Of a stretch of 64,000 bases of DNA, positions 1-9,305 are shown one piece after another. The position numbers and the translations under genes were made by a program. The notes under the pieces were generated by a model, which saw only the letters and a list, made by a program, of their open reading frames with translations, had not been told where the DNA came from and did no database searches. Within the stretch, counting starts at the first letter, position 1. The number at the start of each line of letters is the position of its first letter. The stretch is from contig NZ_JAIXCQ010000002.1 of the NCBI RefSeq assembly GCF_020297055.1, positions 310,001-374,000 of the forward strand, in the 5' to 3' direction. Source of the stretch: Isoptericola luteus (lineage in GTDB: Bacteria > Actinomycetota > Actinomycetes > Actinomycetales > Cellulomonadaceae).

Positions 1-2
1 CC

Positions 3-374
3 ACCGGGTGGGTCGGGGCGCTCCCCGATCGGTTGGCCACCGAGGTCGGCTCGGGTGGGCACACGCTGACGCCCGCGCAGGCGCAGCAGGTGGCGCTCGC
101 GCGGCTCGTGCTGCTCGACCCGCACACCCTCGTCCTCGACGAGGCGACGTCTCTGCTCGACCCCCGCGCGGCCCGGCACCTGGAGCGGTCGCTGGGCGCC
201 GTGCTCACCGGGCGCACGGTGGTCGCCATCGCGCACCGGTTGCACACCGCGCACGACGCCGACCGCGTGGCCGTCGTCGACGGCGGGCGGATCACCGAGA
301 TCGGCCCGCACGACGAGCTGGTGGCCGCCGGGGGCGACTACGCGAAGCTCTGGCAGAGCTGGCAGCACGAGTAG
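3..374 (+). CDS. ABC transporter ATP-binding protein, C-terminal part (5' cut by window edge)
   Basis: This is the C-terminal part of an ABC ATPase, the half that completes ATP hydrolysis and couples it to transport. A signature-like segment (GSGGHTLTPAQAQQ) is followed by Walker B (TLVLDEAT), a D-loop (SLLDP), the switch histidine (AIAHR) and a typical ending with a DHDEL-like helix (GPHDELVAAGGDYAKLW). The signature is degenerate: LSGGQ is replaced by SGGHTLTPAQ. This is seen in some half-transporter exporters whose two ATP sites are asymmetric. The frame is open to the left edge, so the membrane domain and Walker A lie outside the window. Substrate and direction of transport cannot be read from this fragment. 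Confidence 0.9.
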   Translation, partial: TGWVGALPDRLATEVGSGGHTLTPAQAQQVALARLVLLDPHTLVLDEATSLLDPRAARHLERSLGAVLTGRTVVAIAHRLHTAHDADRVAVVDGGRITEIGPHDELVAAGGDYAKLWQSWQHE

Positions 375-377
375 CCC

Positions 378-399
378 CGCGAGATCGAGGTATCTCGCG
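378..399. repeat. Perfect 8-bp inverted repeat (CGCGAGAT, 6-nt spacer, ATCTCGCG)
   Basis: The arms CGCGAGAT (378-385) and ATCTCGCG (392-399) are perfectly complementary around a 6-nt spacer. The element starts 3 nt after the ABC gene stop. It contains the 15-mer CGAGATCGAGGTATC (380-394), which recurs exactly at 1396-1410 at the other end of the next gene. It could act as a terminator without a T tail, as an operator, or as a dispersed palindromic repeat. Confidence 0.7.
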
Positions 400-452
400 A
401 GTTGTCCACAGGGCCCCAGCGATGCGGCGAGGCGTTCTGCCAGCATCCCGGC

Positions 453-1418
453 ATGACGACGCACGCACCGCGGCCGGGCGACCGCCGGGACCTCGACGCC
501 CCGACAGTGCCCCCTGCCACCCGGTTCAGCGAGAGCCGACGAGCCGAGATCGCACGGCGGACGGCGACCGGGGACCTCCAGCGCGTACGCAAGGGCGTCT
601 ATCTGGCCCCTGTCGACGAGGACGGTCCGGCGCGGGCCAGGCGGGCCGAGGTGCTCCGACGCGTCCGCGCCGTGCAGCTACGGCTCACCACCGCCTACTG
701 GTACTCGCACACCACCGCGGCGGTGCTGCACGGGTGCTGGACGTGGCGTCTCTCCGACGCCGTGCACGTGACGCAGCTGCGGGCCCCCAACGCGGAGCAG
801 TCCCGGGAACGCGGCCTTCGCCGCCACTGGACGGCGCTGCCGCCGCGCGACCGGACGACGATCGACGGCCTCCCCGCCACGACGCTGGAGCGCACGGTGG
901 TGGACTGCGCGCGAACCTTGCCACCCGACCAGGGGCTGGTCGTCACCGACTCGGCCCTGCGCGGGGGTGCCGACCTCGACGTGCTGTGCGCGATCCTGGA
1001 CGAATCGGCCGGGAGACGCGGGGTGCGCAGGGCCCGAGAGGTCGTCGACCTGGCCGATCCTCGATCCGAGTCGCCGGGCGAGTCGTTGCTGCGCTGGGTG
1101 GTGCACGACGCCGGGCTGCCGACGCCCGAGGCGGGCCACCGCACGATGACGCGACGCGGCGACGTCTGGCTCGACCTCGCCTGGCCCGAGCGCAAGGTCG
1201 CCCTCGAGTTCGACGGCGCGGTGAAGTACTCGGGCGGCGACTACGGCGACCCTGCGGGTCGTGTCTTCGCGGAGAAGCTCCGGCAGGACGCGCTGGAGGA
1301 GGCGGGCTGGCTGGTCGTGCGGGTCACGTGGGACGACCTGCACCAAGCGGAGGCGCTGGCGGCCCGCATCCGGGCTGCGCTCCGCACCCGTTCGCCGAGA
1401 TCGAGGTATCCGTCGTGA
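453..1418 (+). CDS. AbiEi-like / DUF559-like protein with predicted PD-(D/E)XK nuclease-like C-terminus
   Basis: The 321-aa protein has an N-terminal region like the winged-helix AbiEi antitoxin domain (RKGVYLAPV, then a TAYWYSHTTAAVLHG stretch near residue 80). Its C-terminal domain resembles DUF559/VSR-like endonucleases: Asp in DVWLDLAWPE (about 240), Glu and Asp in ALEFDG (252 and 254), then a KLRQDALEEAGWLVVRVTWDDL strand-helix block. Such proteins are common in actinobacteria and are often annotated as type IV antitoxins, but no AbiEii-like nucleotidyltransferase toxin lies next to it. ATG 453 is chosen; TTG 402 in the same frame is possible. The last nine codons lie inside the large palindrome at 1396-1464. 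Nuclease activity is inferred, not shown. Confidence 0.72.
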   Translation: MTTHAPRPGDRRDLDAPTVPPATRFSESRRAEIARRTATGDLQRVRKGVYLAPVDEDGPARARRAEVLRRVRAVQLRLTTAYWYSHTTAAVLHGCWTWRLSDAVHVTQLRAPNAEQSRERGLRRHWTALPPRDRTTIDGLPATTLERTVVDCARTLPPDQGLVVTDSALRGGADLDVLCAILDESAGRRGVRRAREVVDLADPRSESPGESLLRWVVHDAGLPTPEAGHRTMTRRGDVWLDLAWPERKVALEFDGAVKYSGGDYGDPAGRVFAEKLRQDALEEAGWLVVRVTWDDLHQAEALAARIRAALRTRSPRSRYPS

Positions 1419-1464
1419 GATCGACCTTCAGTAGGTCGACCTCGCGACGGGTACCTCGATCTCG
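1396..1464. repeat. Large imperfect palindrome (32-nt arms, 5-nt loop) between convergent genes
   Basis: Positions 1396-1427 and 1433-1464 are complementary with three mismatches, around the loop TCAGT. The left arm repeats the 15-mer found at 380-394 (CGAGATCGAGGTATC) and holds a second related copy (GAGATCGACCT) further in. The element covers the stop codon of the AbiEi-like gene and ends 3 nt before the stop of the convergent GyrI-like gene, so it could serve as a bidirectional terminator. The sequence sharing with 378-399 suggests a repeat family. Confidence 0.8.
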
Positions 1465-1467
1465 CGC

Positions 1468-2079
1468 TCAGGCCGGCGCGACGGGCTGGCGGATGATGGT
1501 CCGCATCTTCTCCGGAGCGGCCCGGCGCGGGTCGGACAGGTAGATCTCGTGGTGCCGCCCGCTCAGCGCCAGCCCCTGCGCGGCGACGAAGGCGTGCAGC
1601 CCGTCGATGGTCGGCGGCTCGGTGGCGAACGGCCCGACGTGCAGCACCTGGGCCGCCAGGCCGTCTCCGAAGGGCTCGAGCCGCACGCGGTCGCCGGCGG
1701 GCAGGTCCTTGGCGCGCGCCGCGCGGGCGACGACGTCCTCCGCCTCCACCTGGGTGACGACGGCGGGAAGGCTGATCATCATCGTCCACCGCCACTCGTC
1801 CTTGGCATCGACGCTGAACCGGCTCATGTCGTCGGCCCACCACAGCCCCTCGAGCGGCATCACGGTGTAGGCGTCACCGGTCGCCTCCTTCACCGCAGCT
1901 CGCAGGGCGTACGCGAGCGGGTACAGCGTCTCGACGGCCTCGCGATAGGCGGGCACCAGGTTCGGGTCGCCCGCGCCGTCCACCATCAGGTGGGGGCGCG
2001 GCGGCACCTGGACGAGCGTCGGCGTCGTCGTCGCGGAGTACTGGTCACGCAGCTCACGCTTCGAGTCGATGGTCACCAT
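1468..2079 (-). CDS. GyrI-like small-molecule-binding domain protein
   Basis: The 203-aa soluble protein matches the GyrI-like domain family, related to the effector-binding domain of BmrR/Rob and to SbmC. Features seen are PRPHLMVDGAGDPN near residue 28, LYPLAYALR, VMPLEGLWW, and the C-terminal HHEIYLSDPRRAAPEKMRTIIRQP block typical of the YhhM/DUF-type GyrI subgroup. There is no DNA-binding helix-turn-helix, so it is a stand-alone ligand-binding domain; some members of this clade hydrolyse cyclopropanoid-like toxins. The ligand cannot be told from sequence. It converges on the AbiEi-like gene across the 1396-1464 palindrome and has ATG 2079 as the natural start. Confidence 0.85.
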   Translation of the reverse strand: MVTIDSKRELRDQYSATTTPTLVQVPPRPHLMVDGAGDPNLVPAYREAVETLYPLAYALRAAVKEATGDAYTVMPLEGLWWADDMSRFSVDAKDEWRWTMMISLPAVVTQVEAEDVVARAARAKDLPAGDRVRLEPFGDGLAAQVLHVGPFATEPPTIDGLHAFVAAQGLALSGRHHEIYLSDPRRAAPEKMRTIIRQPVAPA

Positions 2080-2158
2080 GTCGGCAGAATGGCAGCCGGC
2101 ACCGACACCGCCGACTCCCCACCACCACCGTCACCCACGCGACGAGGTCGGGGTGGGG

Positions 2159-3058
2159 TCAGCCCGGGAGGCCGGCGATCCCCCGGCCGACGGCGTCGTC
2201 GGCGTCGTCCCCGCGGTGCCCGCGCCGTCCGCCGGCCGCTTCGTCGCGGACCAGGCGCACCCACAGCAGCACCGCGAAGAGCCCGAACACCCACCACTGC
2301 AGCGCGTAGAACAGGTTCTGCAGGTTGACGCCCTCGCTCCCCTCGATGACGGGGCGGGGCAGCGGCTCGGGCCCGCCGCCGGCCGCCGCGACCTGCGCCG
2401 GGTCCGAGCCGGTGAGCACGACGTAACCCGTGTACGTCGGCCCGCCCCAGGTGTTCACCAGGGCGCCGGTGGCGATGGAGTCGACCAGCGGCGGACCGTC
2501 CAGGTTGTCCGGGAGCGGCTCGACGCCCTCCTGGACCGACTCGGACGCCTGGAGCCACCCGCTCACGCGCACCTCGCCACCGGGGACGTCCAGCACCTCT
2601 CCGGCCGCGGACGGCGTGGGGACCCAGCCGCGCACGACGGGCAGCACGGGGGCGCCGGACAGGTCCGCCCACGACGCTCCCCCCGTCCCGTCGTCCACGA
2701 CGCGCAGCGGGGTGAGCACCAGGTAGCCCTGGCGGCCGTCCAGCGAACGCCCGGCCACGAGCAGCTGGTCCGCGGCCTCGTAGGTGCCGGTCGCCCAGAC
2801 CTCGCGGCCCACGAGCTCGCCGGGGAACGACTCCTGGGGCCTCAGCAGCTCGCCCAGCGCCGCCGGACCTTGGGCGAGGGCTTCCGCGGCCTCCTGCTGC
2901 GCGGCCAGCTCGGCCCGCTGGTAGGCGCGGTCGAGCTGCCAGACCCCGAGCCGCGCGCACACCGCGGCGGCGAGCAGGAAGACGAGCAGGATCCCGATCA
3001 TGCGGGGCTGGACGGCCACCGCCCAGAGCGGCCTGCGGACGGGCTGGGGGCTGGACAC
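2159..3058 (-). CDS. SURF1 family protein (cytochrome oxidase assembly)
   Basis: This 299-aa protein has the SURF1 layout: an N-terminal membrane helix (RMIGILLVFLLAAAVCARLG, about residues 18-37) followed directly by the conserved GVWQLDRA, a periplasmic-side domain with LLVAGRSLDGRQGYLVLTPL and VVRGWVP, and a C-terminal helix (LFYALQWWVFGLFAVLLW). SURF1 proteins help insert heme a into cytochrome c oxidase subunit I. GTG 3058 gives a short cytosolic N-terminus, as is usual; GTG 3064 is equivalent, and the same frame stays open to 3205. The tail after the last helix is charged. It is divergent from the phosphoketolase gene. Confidence 0.88.
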   Translation of the reverse strand: MSSPQPVRRPLWAVAVQPRMIGILLVFLLAAAVCARLGVWQLDRAYQRAELAAQQEAAEALAQGPAALGELLRPQESFPGELVGREVWATGTYEAADQLLVAGRSLDGRQGYLVLTPLRVVDDGTGGASWADLSGAPVLPVVRGWVPTPSAAGEVLDVPGGEVRVSGWLQASESVQEGVEPLPDNLDGPPLVDSIATGALVNTWGGPTYTGYVVLTGSDPAQVAAAGGGPEPLPRPVIEGSEGVNLQNLFYALQWWVFGLFAVLLWVRLVRDEAAGGRRGHRGDDADDAVGRGIAGLPG

Positions 3059-3242
3059 CAGCACACCGTAGACGTCGCGGACGCCCCGCACGGAATCCGG
3101 GCGCACCTGACGAGGCGACAGATCGATGTCACCTCCGCCACCTCGCGGGTCATGGTGCATCGAGCCTCGGACTGCGATGGAATGAGGCCAGGTCGGCAGC
3201 ACCACGCACGCCGGCCGTCCCCGAGCAGCTCAGGAGCGTGTG

Positions 3243-5735
3243 ATGAGCACCCCTTCGTCGACCGTCCACCCGTCGTCATGGCGCGCGACCGGCGCCGCCG
3301 AGCTCACGCCGGAGGCGATCGACCAGATCGACCGGTGGTGGCGGGCCGCGAACTACCTGTCGGTGGGCCAGATCTACCTGCTGGACAACCCGCTGATGCG
3401 CGAGCCCCTGACGCGTGACCACGTCAAGCCCCGCCTGCTGGGCCACTGGGGCACGACGCCCGGTCTGAACTTCCTGTACGCCCACCTCAACCGGGCGATC
3501 AGGGAGCGGGAGCAGTCGACGCTCTACGTCACCGGTCCCGGCCACGGCGGGCCGGGCCTGGTCGCGAACTCCTACCTCGAGGGCACGTACTCCGAGACGT
3601 ACTCGGACATCACGCAGGACGACGAGGGCCTGCGCCGGCTGTTCCGCCAGTTCTCGTTCCCGGGCGGCATCCCGAGCCACGTCGCCCCGGAGACGCCGGG
3701 CTCGATCCACGAGGGCGGCGAGCTGGGCTACGCGCTCAGCCACGCGTACGGCGCCGCGTTCGACAACCCGGACCTGCTGGTGGCGGCCGTGGTGGGCGAC
3801 GGCGAGGCGGAGACCGGCCCGCTGGCCACGAGCTGGCACTCGAACAAGTTCGTCAACCCCGTCCAGGACGGCGTGGTGCTGCCGATCCTGCACCTCAACG
3901 GCTACAAGATCGCCAACCCGACAGTGCTGGACCGCATCAGCGACGACGAGCTGCGCGACCTCATGACCGGCTACGGCCACACGCCGTACTTCTTCAACGG
4001 CGGGTTCGACGGCGAGGACCCCGTCGAGGTGCACCGTCGGTTCGCCGGGCTGCTGGACGAGGTGCTCGACCACATCGCCCGCATCAAGGCCGACGCGCAC
4101 GCCGGGAACGAGGAGCGGCCCGCCTGGCCCATGATCGTCTTCCGCACCCCCAAGGGCTGGACCTGCCCGCCGGTCATCGACGGCAAGAAGACCGAGGACT
4201 CCTGGCGCGCGCACCAGGTGCCGCTCGCAAGCGCCCGCGACACCCCGGAGCACCTCGAGGTGCTGCGTGGCTGGCTCGAGTCGTACCGCGCGGACGAGCT
4301 CTTCGATGCCGACGGTCGTCTGCTCCCCGAGATCGCCGACCTGGCTCCGGCCGGCGAGCTGCGGATGAGCGGCAACCCGCACGCCAACGGCGGCCTGCTG
4401 CTGAAGGACCTGCGGCTGCCGGACTTCCGCGACTTCGCGGTCGACGTGCCCACCCCCGGCGGCGCGGTGGCCGAGGCGACCCGCGTCCTGGGGACCTGGC
4501 TCACCGACGTGGTGCGCAACAACCCGGACAACTTCCGCATCTTCGGCCCCGACGAGACGGCGTCGAACCGTCTGCAGGCGGTCTACGACGCCACGGACAA
4601 GCAGTGGAACGGGGAGTTCTACGGCCCGGAGGTCGACGAGCACCTGGCCCGCGCCGGGCGCGTCATGGAGATGCTGAGCGAGCACCAGTGCCAGGGCTGG
4701 CTCGAGGGCTACCTGCTCACGGGGCGGCACGGCCTGTTCACCAGCTACGAGGCCTTCATCCACATCGTCGACTCGATGTTCAACCAGCACGCCAAGTGGC
4801 TCAAGGTCACAGGCGACATCCCGTGGCGCCGGCCGGTCGCGAGCCTCAACTACCTGCTGTCGAGCCACGTGTGGCGCCAGGACCACAACGGCTTCAGCCA
4901 CCAGGACCCGGGGTTCATCGACCACGTGGTGAACAAGAAGGCCGAGATCGTGCGGGTGTACCTGCCGCCGGACGCAAACACGCTGCTGTCCACCTATGAC
5001 CACTGCCTGCGCTCGCGGCAGTACGTGAACGTCGTGGTGGCGGGTAAGCAGCCGGCGCCGCAGTTCCTGTCCATGGAGCAGGCGATCGCGCACTGCAGCC
5101 GCGGCCTGGGCATCTGGGAGTGGGCGGGTACCGAGGTCGTGGGCGAGGACCCGGACGTCGTGCTCGGTGCGGCGGGCGACGTGCCCACGCTGGAGGTCCT
5201 CGCGGCGGCCGACATCCTGCGCCACCGCATCCCCGACCTCAAGGTGCGAGTGGTCAACGTGGTCGACCTGATGCGCCTGCAGGACGAGAAGGAGCATCCG
5301 CACGGCCTGTCCGACAAGGACTTCGACACCCTGTTCACCTCCGACAGGCCGGTGATCTTCAACTACCACGGCTACCCGTGGCTCATCCACCGCCTCACGT
5401 ACCGGCGCACCAACCACCCCAACATCCACGTGCGCGGGTACAAGGAGGAGGGCACCACGACGACGCCCTTCGACATGGCGATGCTCAACGACATCGACCG
5501 CTACCACCTGGTGATCGACGTCATCGACCGGGTCCCGTCCCTGCGCTCCACCTACGCGGGGCTGCGCCAGGAGATGGTCGACGCGCGCCTCGCGGCCCGT
5601 CAGTACACGCGGGAGCACGGCGAGGACATCCCCGAGGTGCGCGAGTGGGTGTGGCCGGACGTCGGGGAGACGGCCACGGAGAACGGCGGGCCGCAGTACG
5701 ACGCGGCCGCGGCCACGGGCGGCGACAACGAGTGA
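3243..5735 (+). CDS. xfp: Phosphoketolase (xylulose-5-P / fructose-6-P)
   Basis: This thiamine-diphosphate enzyme cleaves xylulose 5-phosphate (and often fructose 6-phosphate) with phosphate to acetyl phosphate plus glyceraldehyde 3-phosphate (or erythrose 4-phosphate). The 830-aa length fits the family. Hallmarks are [11 protein letters not shown] (near 90), [26 protein letters not shown], the ThDP motif [19 protein letters not shown] (about 185-203), and [17 protein letters not shown] plus [12 protein letters not shown] in the second half. ATG 3243 is preferred over GTG 3240 because AGGAG at 3232-3236 is then 6 nt away. It lies 104 bp upstream of pta-ackA, which consume its product. Phosphoketolase plus acetate kinase is the bifid-shunt logic. 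Confidence 0.97.
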   Translation: MSTPSSTVHPSSWRATGAAELTPEAIDQIDRWWRAANYLSVGQIYLLDNPLMREPLTRDHVKPRLLGHWGTTPGLNFLYAHLNRAIREREQSTLYVTGPGHGGPGLVANSYLEGTYSETYSDITQDDEGLRRLFRQFSFPGGIPSHVAPETPGSIHEGGELGYALSHAYGAAFDNPDLLVAAVVGDGEAETGPLATSWHSNKFVNPVQDGVVLPILHLNGYKIANPTVLDRISDDELRDLMTGYGHTPYFFNGGFDGEDPVEVHRRFAGLLDEVLDHIARIKADAHAGNEERPAWPMIVFRTPKGWTCPPVIDGKKTEDSWRAHQVPLASARDTPEHLEVLRGWLESYRADELFDADGRLLPEIADLAPAGELRMSGNPHANGGLLLKDLRLPDFRDFAVDVPTPGGAVAEATRVLGTWLTDVVRNNPDNFRIFGPDETASNRLQAVYDATDKQWNGEFYGPEVDEHLARAGRVMEMLSEHQCQGWLEGYLLTGRHGLFTSYEAFIHIVDSMFNQHAKWLKVTGDIPWRRPVASLNYLLSSHVWRQDHNGFSHQDPGFIDHVVNKKAEIVRVYLPPDANTLLSTYDHCLRSRQYVNVVVAGKQPAPQFLSMEQAIAHCSRGLGIWEWAGTEVVGEDPDVVLGAAGDVPTLEVLAAADILRHRIPDLKVRVVNVVDLMRLQDEKEHPHGLSDKDFDTLFTSDRPVIFNYHGYPWLIHRLTYRRTNHPNIHVRGYKEEGTTTTPFDMAMLNDIDRYHLVIDVIDRVPSLRSTYAGLRQEMVDARLAARQYTREHGEDIPEVREWVWPDVGETATENGGPQYDAAAATGGDNE

Positions 5736-5839
5736 GGAACCCCACCTCGGCACGTCCCGGGCCCGGGGCGTGGCCTGGGACGATGGACCCGTAGCACGGG
5801 CACGACCGCACCACCGATCCGCACGACGACAGGACATCC

Positions 5840-7990
5840 GTGAGCGCTGCACCCGTCACCAGGAGCATCTACGTCACTTCTCCGGAGGGTGACACCGGCA
5901 AGTCGACCGTCGCCCTGGGAGTGCTGGACCTGCTGGTCCGGCAGGTCCGGAAGGTGGGGGTCTACCGGGCGGTGGCCCGGGTGACGGACCCGCCCGCGTC
6001 GGACGCCGGTGCGCTCGCGCCGCGCGACCACGTGCTGGAGATGCTCCTGGCGCACGACGGCGTCGACATCAGCTACGAGCAGGCCGTCGGCGTCACCTAC
6101 GACGACGTGCACGCCGACCCGGAGGCGGCGCTCGCCAGGATCGTCGACCGGTACCACGCGGTCGCCGAGCAGTGCGACGCCGTCGTGGTGGTCGGCACGG
6201 ACTACACGGACGTGGCGGGCGCCACCGAGCTGTCGTTCAACGCCCGCGTCGCGGCGAACCTGGGCGCGCCGGTGCTGCTGGTCGTGTCCGGGAACGGGCG
6301 CACCACCGACGACGTGCACGCCCTGACCCGCCTCAGCCTGGCCGAGCTGCGCGCCAACCACGCGCAGCCGGTCGGGGTGGTGGTCAACCGCTCCGACCAC
6401 GCGCTCGTGGCGTCGCCCGCCAAGCAGTCGCTGGCGGACGGCGACCTGCCCGTGTGGACCATCCCGGAGGAGCCGTTCCTGCAGGCCCCGACGGTGGGCC
6501 GGCTCACCGAGGCGGTCGGCGGCCGGCTCATGCTGGGCGATCCCGACCTGCTGCACCGCGAGGCCCTCGACCTCATCGTCGGGGCGATGTCGTTCGAGCA
6601 CGTGCTGGACCACCTGTCGGACGGCGCCGTCGTCATCACGCCGGGCGACCGCTCCGACGTGCTGCTCGGGCTGCTCTCCGCGCACGCCGCGGCGTCGTTC
6701 CCGTCGCTCGCGGGGATCATCCTCACCGGCGGCTACGTGCCGCACGGGATGATCGCGCAGCTCCTGTCGGCGCTCGGCCCCCGCGTGCCGGTGGTGTCCA
6801 CGACGATGGGCACGTACGCCGCGGCCCGGGCCGCCGCCGAGACCCGCGGGCACGTCACGGTGACGTCGGGCCGCAAGATCGACGTCGCCCGCGCCCTGTT
6901 CGAGCAGCACGTGGACGGCGCGGAGCTCCTCGCCCGCCTCGACCTGCCGCGAGCGCCCGTCGTCACGCCGCTGATGTTCGAGTACGGCCTCATCGAGCGC
7001 GCCCGGGCCGACCGCAAGCGCGTGGTGCTGCCCGAGGGCGACGACGACCGTGTGCTGAGGGCGGCGTCGACCGTCCTGGCGCGCGGCATCGCCGACCTGG
7101 TGATCCTCGGCGACGAGTCGGCGATCCGGGCGCGGGCGGCCGAGCTCGGCCTCGACATCTCCGCCGCCACCGTGCTGTCCCCCACCGACCCGGAGCACGT
7201 GGAGCGGTTCGCCGCCGAGTACGCGCGGCTGCGCGCGCACAAGGGCATGACGGCGGAGCGCGCCCGCGAGATCGTCACCGACGTGTCGTACTTCGGCACG
7301 ATGATGGTGCACCTCGGCCTCGCGGACGGCATGGTCTCCGGCGCCGCGCACACCACGGCGCACACGATCCGGCCGTCGTTCGAGATCGTCAAGACGGCGC
7401 CCGGGGTGTCCGTGGTGTCGTCCGTGTTCCTCATGTGCCTGCCCGACCGGGTGCTCGTGTACGGCGACTGCGCCGTCATCCCCGACCCGACGGCGGAGCA
7501 GCTCGCGGACATCGCGATCTCGTCGTCGGCCACTGCCACCCAGTTCGGCGTGGATCCGCGCGTGGCGATGCTCTCCTACTCGACGGGGACGTCGGGCTCC
7601 GGCGCCGACGTCGACAAGGTGCGCGCCGCGACCGAGCTGGTCCGCGAGCGCCGTCCCGACCTGTCGGTGGAGGGCCCGATCCAGTACGACGCCGCCGTGG
7701 ACGCCTCGGTCGCGGCGTCCAAGCTGCCGGAGTCGTCGGTGGCGGGGCGGGCCACCGTCTTCGTCTTCCCCGACCTCAACACGGGCAACAACACGTACAA
7801 GGCGGTGCAGCGCTCGGCGGGCGCGGTCGCCGTCGGGCCGGTGCTGCAGGGGCTGAACAAGCCCGTGAACGACCTGTCCCGCGGCGCGCTCGTCGCCGAC
7901 ATCGTCAGCACCGTCACCATCACAGCGATCCAGGCGCAGGCCGAGGCGCAGGCCCAGGCAGAAGCGCAGGCGAAGGAGGCCACCGCATGA
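5840..7990 (+). CDS. pta: Phosphate acetyltransferase (long, three-domain form)
   Basis: Pta interconverts acetyl phosphate plus CoA with acetyl-CoA plus phosphate. The 716 residues match the long E. coli type: an N-terminal P-loop-like domain (TSPEGDTGKSTVALGV, 13-28), a central DRTGG domain (about 215-330, with GAIIL-type GIILTGGYVPHG) and the C-terminal catalytic PTA_PTB domain (from about 385; KRVVLPEGDDDRVLRAA, SGAAHTTAHTIRPSF, STGTSGSGADVDKV, FPDLNTGNNTYKAVQR). The start is GTG 5840. The last 20 residues form an Ala/Gln/Glu repeat (AQAEAQAQAEAQAKEA) not needed for the fold. The stop overlaps the ackA ATG by 4 nt (ATGA), so the two are translationally coupled. Confidence 0.97.
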   Translation: MSAAPVTRSIYVTSPEGDTGKSTVALGVLDLLVRQVRKVGVYRAVARVTDPPASDAGALAPRDHVLEMLLAHDGVDISYEQAVGVTYDDVHADPEAALARIVDRYHAVAEQCDAVVVVGTDYTDVAGATELSFNARVAANLGAPVLLVVSGNGRTTDDVHALTRLSLAELRANHAQPVGVVVNRSDHALVASPAKQSLADGDLPVWTIPEEPFLQAPTVGRLTEAVGGRLMLGDPDLLHREALDLIVGAMSFEHVLDHLSDGAVVITPGDRSDVLLGLLSAHAAASFPSLAGIILTGGYVPHGMIAQLLSALGPRVPVVSTTMGTYAAARAAAETRGHVTVTSGRKIDVARALFEQHVDGAELLARLDLPRAPVVTPLMFEYGLIERARADRKRVVLPEGDDDRVLRAASTVLARGIADLVILGDESAIRARAAELGLDISAATVLSPTDPEHVERFAAEYARLRAHKGMTAERAREIVTDVSYFGTMMVHLGLADGMVSGAAHTTAHTIRPSFEIVKTAPGVSVVSSVFLMCLPDRVLVYGDCAVIPDPTAEQLADIAISSSATATQFGVDPRVAMLSYSTGTSGSGADVDKVRAATELVRERRPDLSVEGPIQYDAAVDASVAASKLPESSVAGRATVFVFPDLNTGNNTYKAVQRSAGAVAVGPVLQGLNKPVNDLSRGALVADIVSTVTITAIQAQAEAQAQAEAQAKEATA

Positions 7991-9273
7991 GCATCGTCCC
8001 CGAGGCCGAGCGGCCGAACCCGTACAGCGCCTACGGGGCTCACGGCTCGGTGCTGGTGCTCAACTCCGGCTCCTCGTCGCTGAAGTACCAGCTCGTCAAC
8101 CCGGTGGGCGGCGAGGCCATCGCGGCGGGCATCGTCGAGCGCATCGGCGAGACGTCGGGCGGTTCCCAGGGGATCGTCACGCACACGTTCGCGGGCAACC
8201 GCACGCGCCGCGAGGTCGAGGTGCCCGACCACGGGGAAGCGCTGCGGCTCGCCCTGGGCCTGTTCGAGGAGATCGGGCCGCGCCTCGCGGACGCCGGGAT
8301 CTACGCCGTCGGGCATCGCGTGGTGCACGGCGGGTCGGAGTTCTCCGGCCCGGTCGTCGTGGACGACGACGTCGTGGCGCGCATCGACGCGCTCGTGCCG
8401 CTCGCCCCGCTGCACAACCCGGCGAACGTCCAGGGCATCCGCGTGGCCCGCGAGCTGCTGGACGACGTGCCGCACGTCGCCGTCTTCGACACGGCGTTCT
8501 TCTCGTCGCTGCCCGCCGAGGCGTACACGTACGCCATCGACCGGCAGGTGGCCGCCGAGCACGACGTGCGCCGGTACGGCTTCCACGGCACGAGCCACCA
8601 GTACGTGGCGGGCAAGGTGGCGCGCGTGCTGGGCCGCCGGGTGCAGGACCTCAACACGATCGTGCTGCACCTGGGCAACGGCGCGTCAGCGTCGGCCGTG
8701 TCCGGCGGGGTGCCGATCGACACCTCGATGGGGCTGACGCCGCTGGAGGGCCTGGTCATGGGCACCCGCTCCGGCGACATCGACCCTGCCGTCGTGTTCC
8801 ACCTGGCCCGCAACGCGGGCATGGGCATCGACGAGCTGGACCGGCTGCTCAACAAGCGTTCGGGCGTGCTCGGCATGGCGGGCGTGAACGACTTCCGCGA
8901 GCTGCGCCGGCTCATCGACGAGGGCGACGAGCACGCGGCGCTCGCGTTCGACGTGTACATCCATCGGCTGAAGAAGTACGTCGGCGCGTACGCGGCGCTG
9001 CTCGGCCGGGTGGACGTCATCGCCTTCACGGCGGGCGTTGGCGAGAACGACACCTTCGTGCGGGCCGCGGTCTGCGAGGGGCTGGCGGGCATGGGCATCG
9101 CCGTGGACCCGGAGCGCAACACCGGCGCCGGGTCGGGCGAGCGCATCATCTCGCCGGACTGGACGTCCACGCTGGTCATGGTGATCCCCACGCAGGAGGA
9201 GCTCGCCATCGCGCGGCAGTGTGTCGAGGCCGTCGACGGGCAGCACCCGACGGCGGCCGTCACGTCCGGCTGA
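7987..9273 (+). CDS. ackA: Acetate kinase
   Basis: Acetate kinase converts acetyl phosphate and ADP to acetate and ATP, closing the phosphoketolase-Pta branch with substrate-level phosphorylation. The 428-aa sequence shows the family motifs in order: VLNSGSSSLKYQL (near 24-36), HRVVHGG, FDTAFFSSLP, RRYGFHGTSH, HLGNGASASAV, DTSMGLTPLEGLVMGTRSGDIDP and FTAGVGEND. ATG 7987 is fixed by the ATGA overlap with pta. The N-terminus has about 19 extra residues before the first strand. The downstream gene gntP converges, with only a 32-nt gap. Confidence 0.97.
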   Translation: MSIVPEAERPNPYSAYGAHGSVLVLNSGSSSLKYQLVNPVGGEAIAAGIVERIGETSGGSQGIVTHTFAGNRTRREVEVPDHGEALRLALGLFEEIGPRLADAGIYAVGHRVVHGGSEFSGPVVVDDDVVARIDALVPLAPLHNPANVQGIRVARELLDDVPHVAVFDTAFFSSLPAEAYTYAIDRQVAAEHDVRRYGFHGTSHQYVAGKVARVLGRRVQDLNTIVLHLGNGASASAVSGGVPIDTSMGLTPLEGLVMGTRSGDIDPAVVFHLARNAGMGIDELDRLLNKRSGVLGMAGVNDFRELRRLIDEGDEHAALAFDVYIHRLKKYVGAYAALLGRVDVIAFTAGVGENDTFVRAAVCEGLAGMGIAVDPERNTGAGSGERIISPDWTSTLVMVIPTQEELAIARQCVEAVDGQHPTAAVTSG

Positions 9274-9305
9274 GGTCGGCGCACCGCATCGTGCGTGTCC
9301 GGGGG

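Noticed and set aside
453-1418. Complete type IV toxin-antitoxin system
   Set aside because: No AbiEii-type nucleotidyltransferase toxin is adjacent; the neighbour is an ABC ATPase on one side and a GyrI-like gene on the other.
3276-5852. 858-aa open frame antisense to the phosphoketolase
   Set aside because: High-GC shadow frame: His/Val/Arg/Asp-biased, no family motif, while the plus strand encodes a complete enzyme.
6172-7986. Long upstream extension of the ackA frame
   Set aside because: It lies inside pta in another frame, is Arg/Ala-rich and has no homology; ackA starts at the ATGA overlap.
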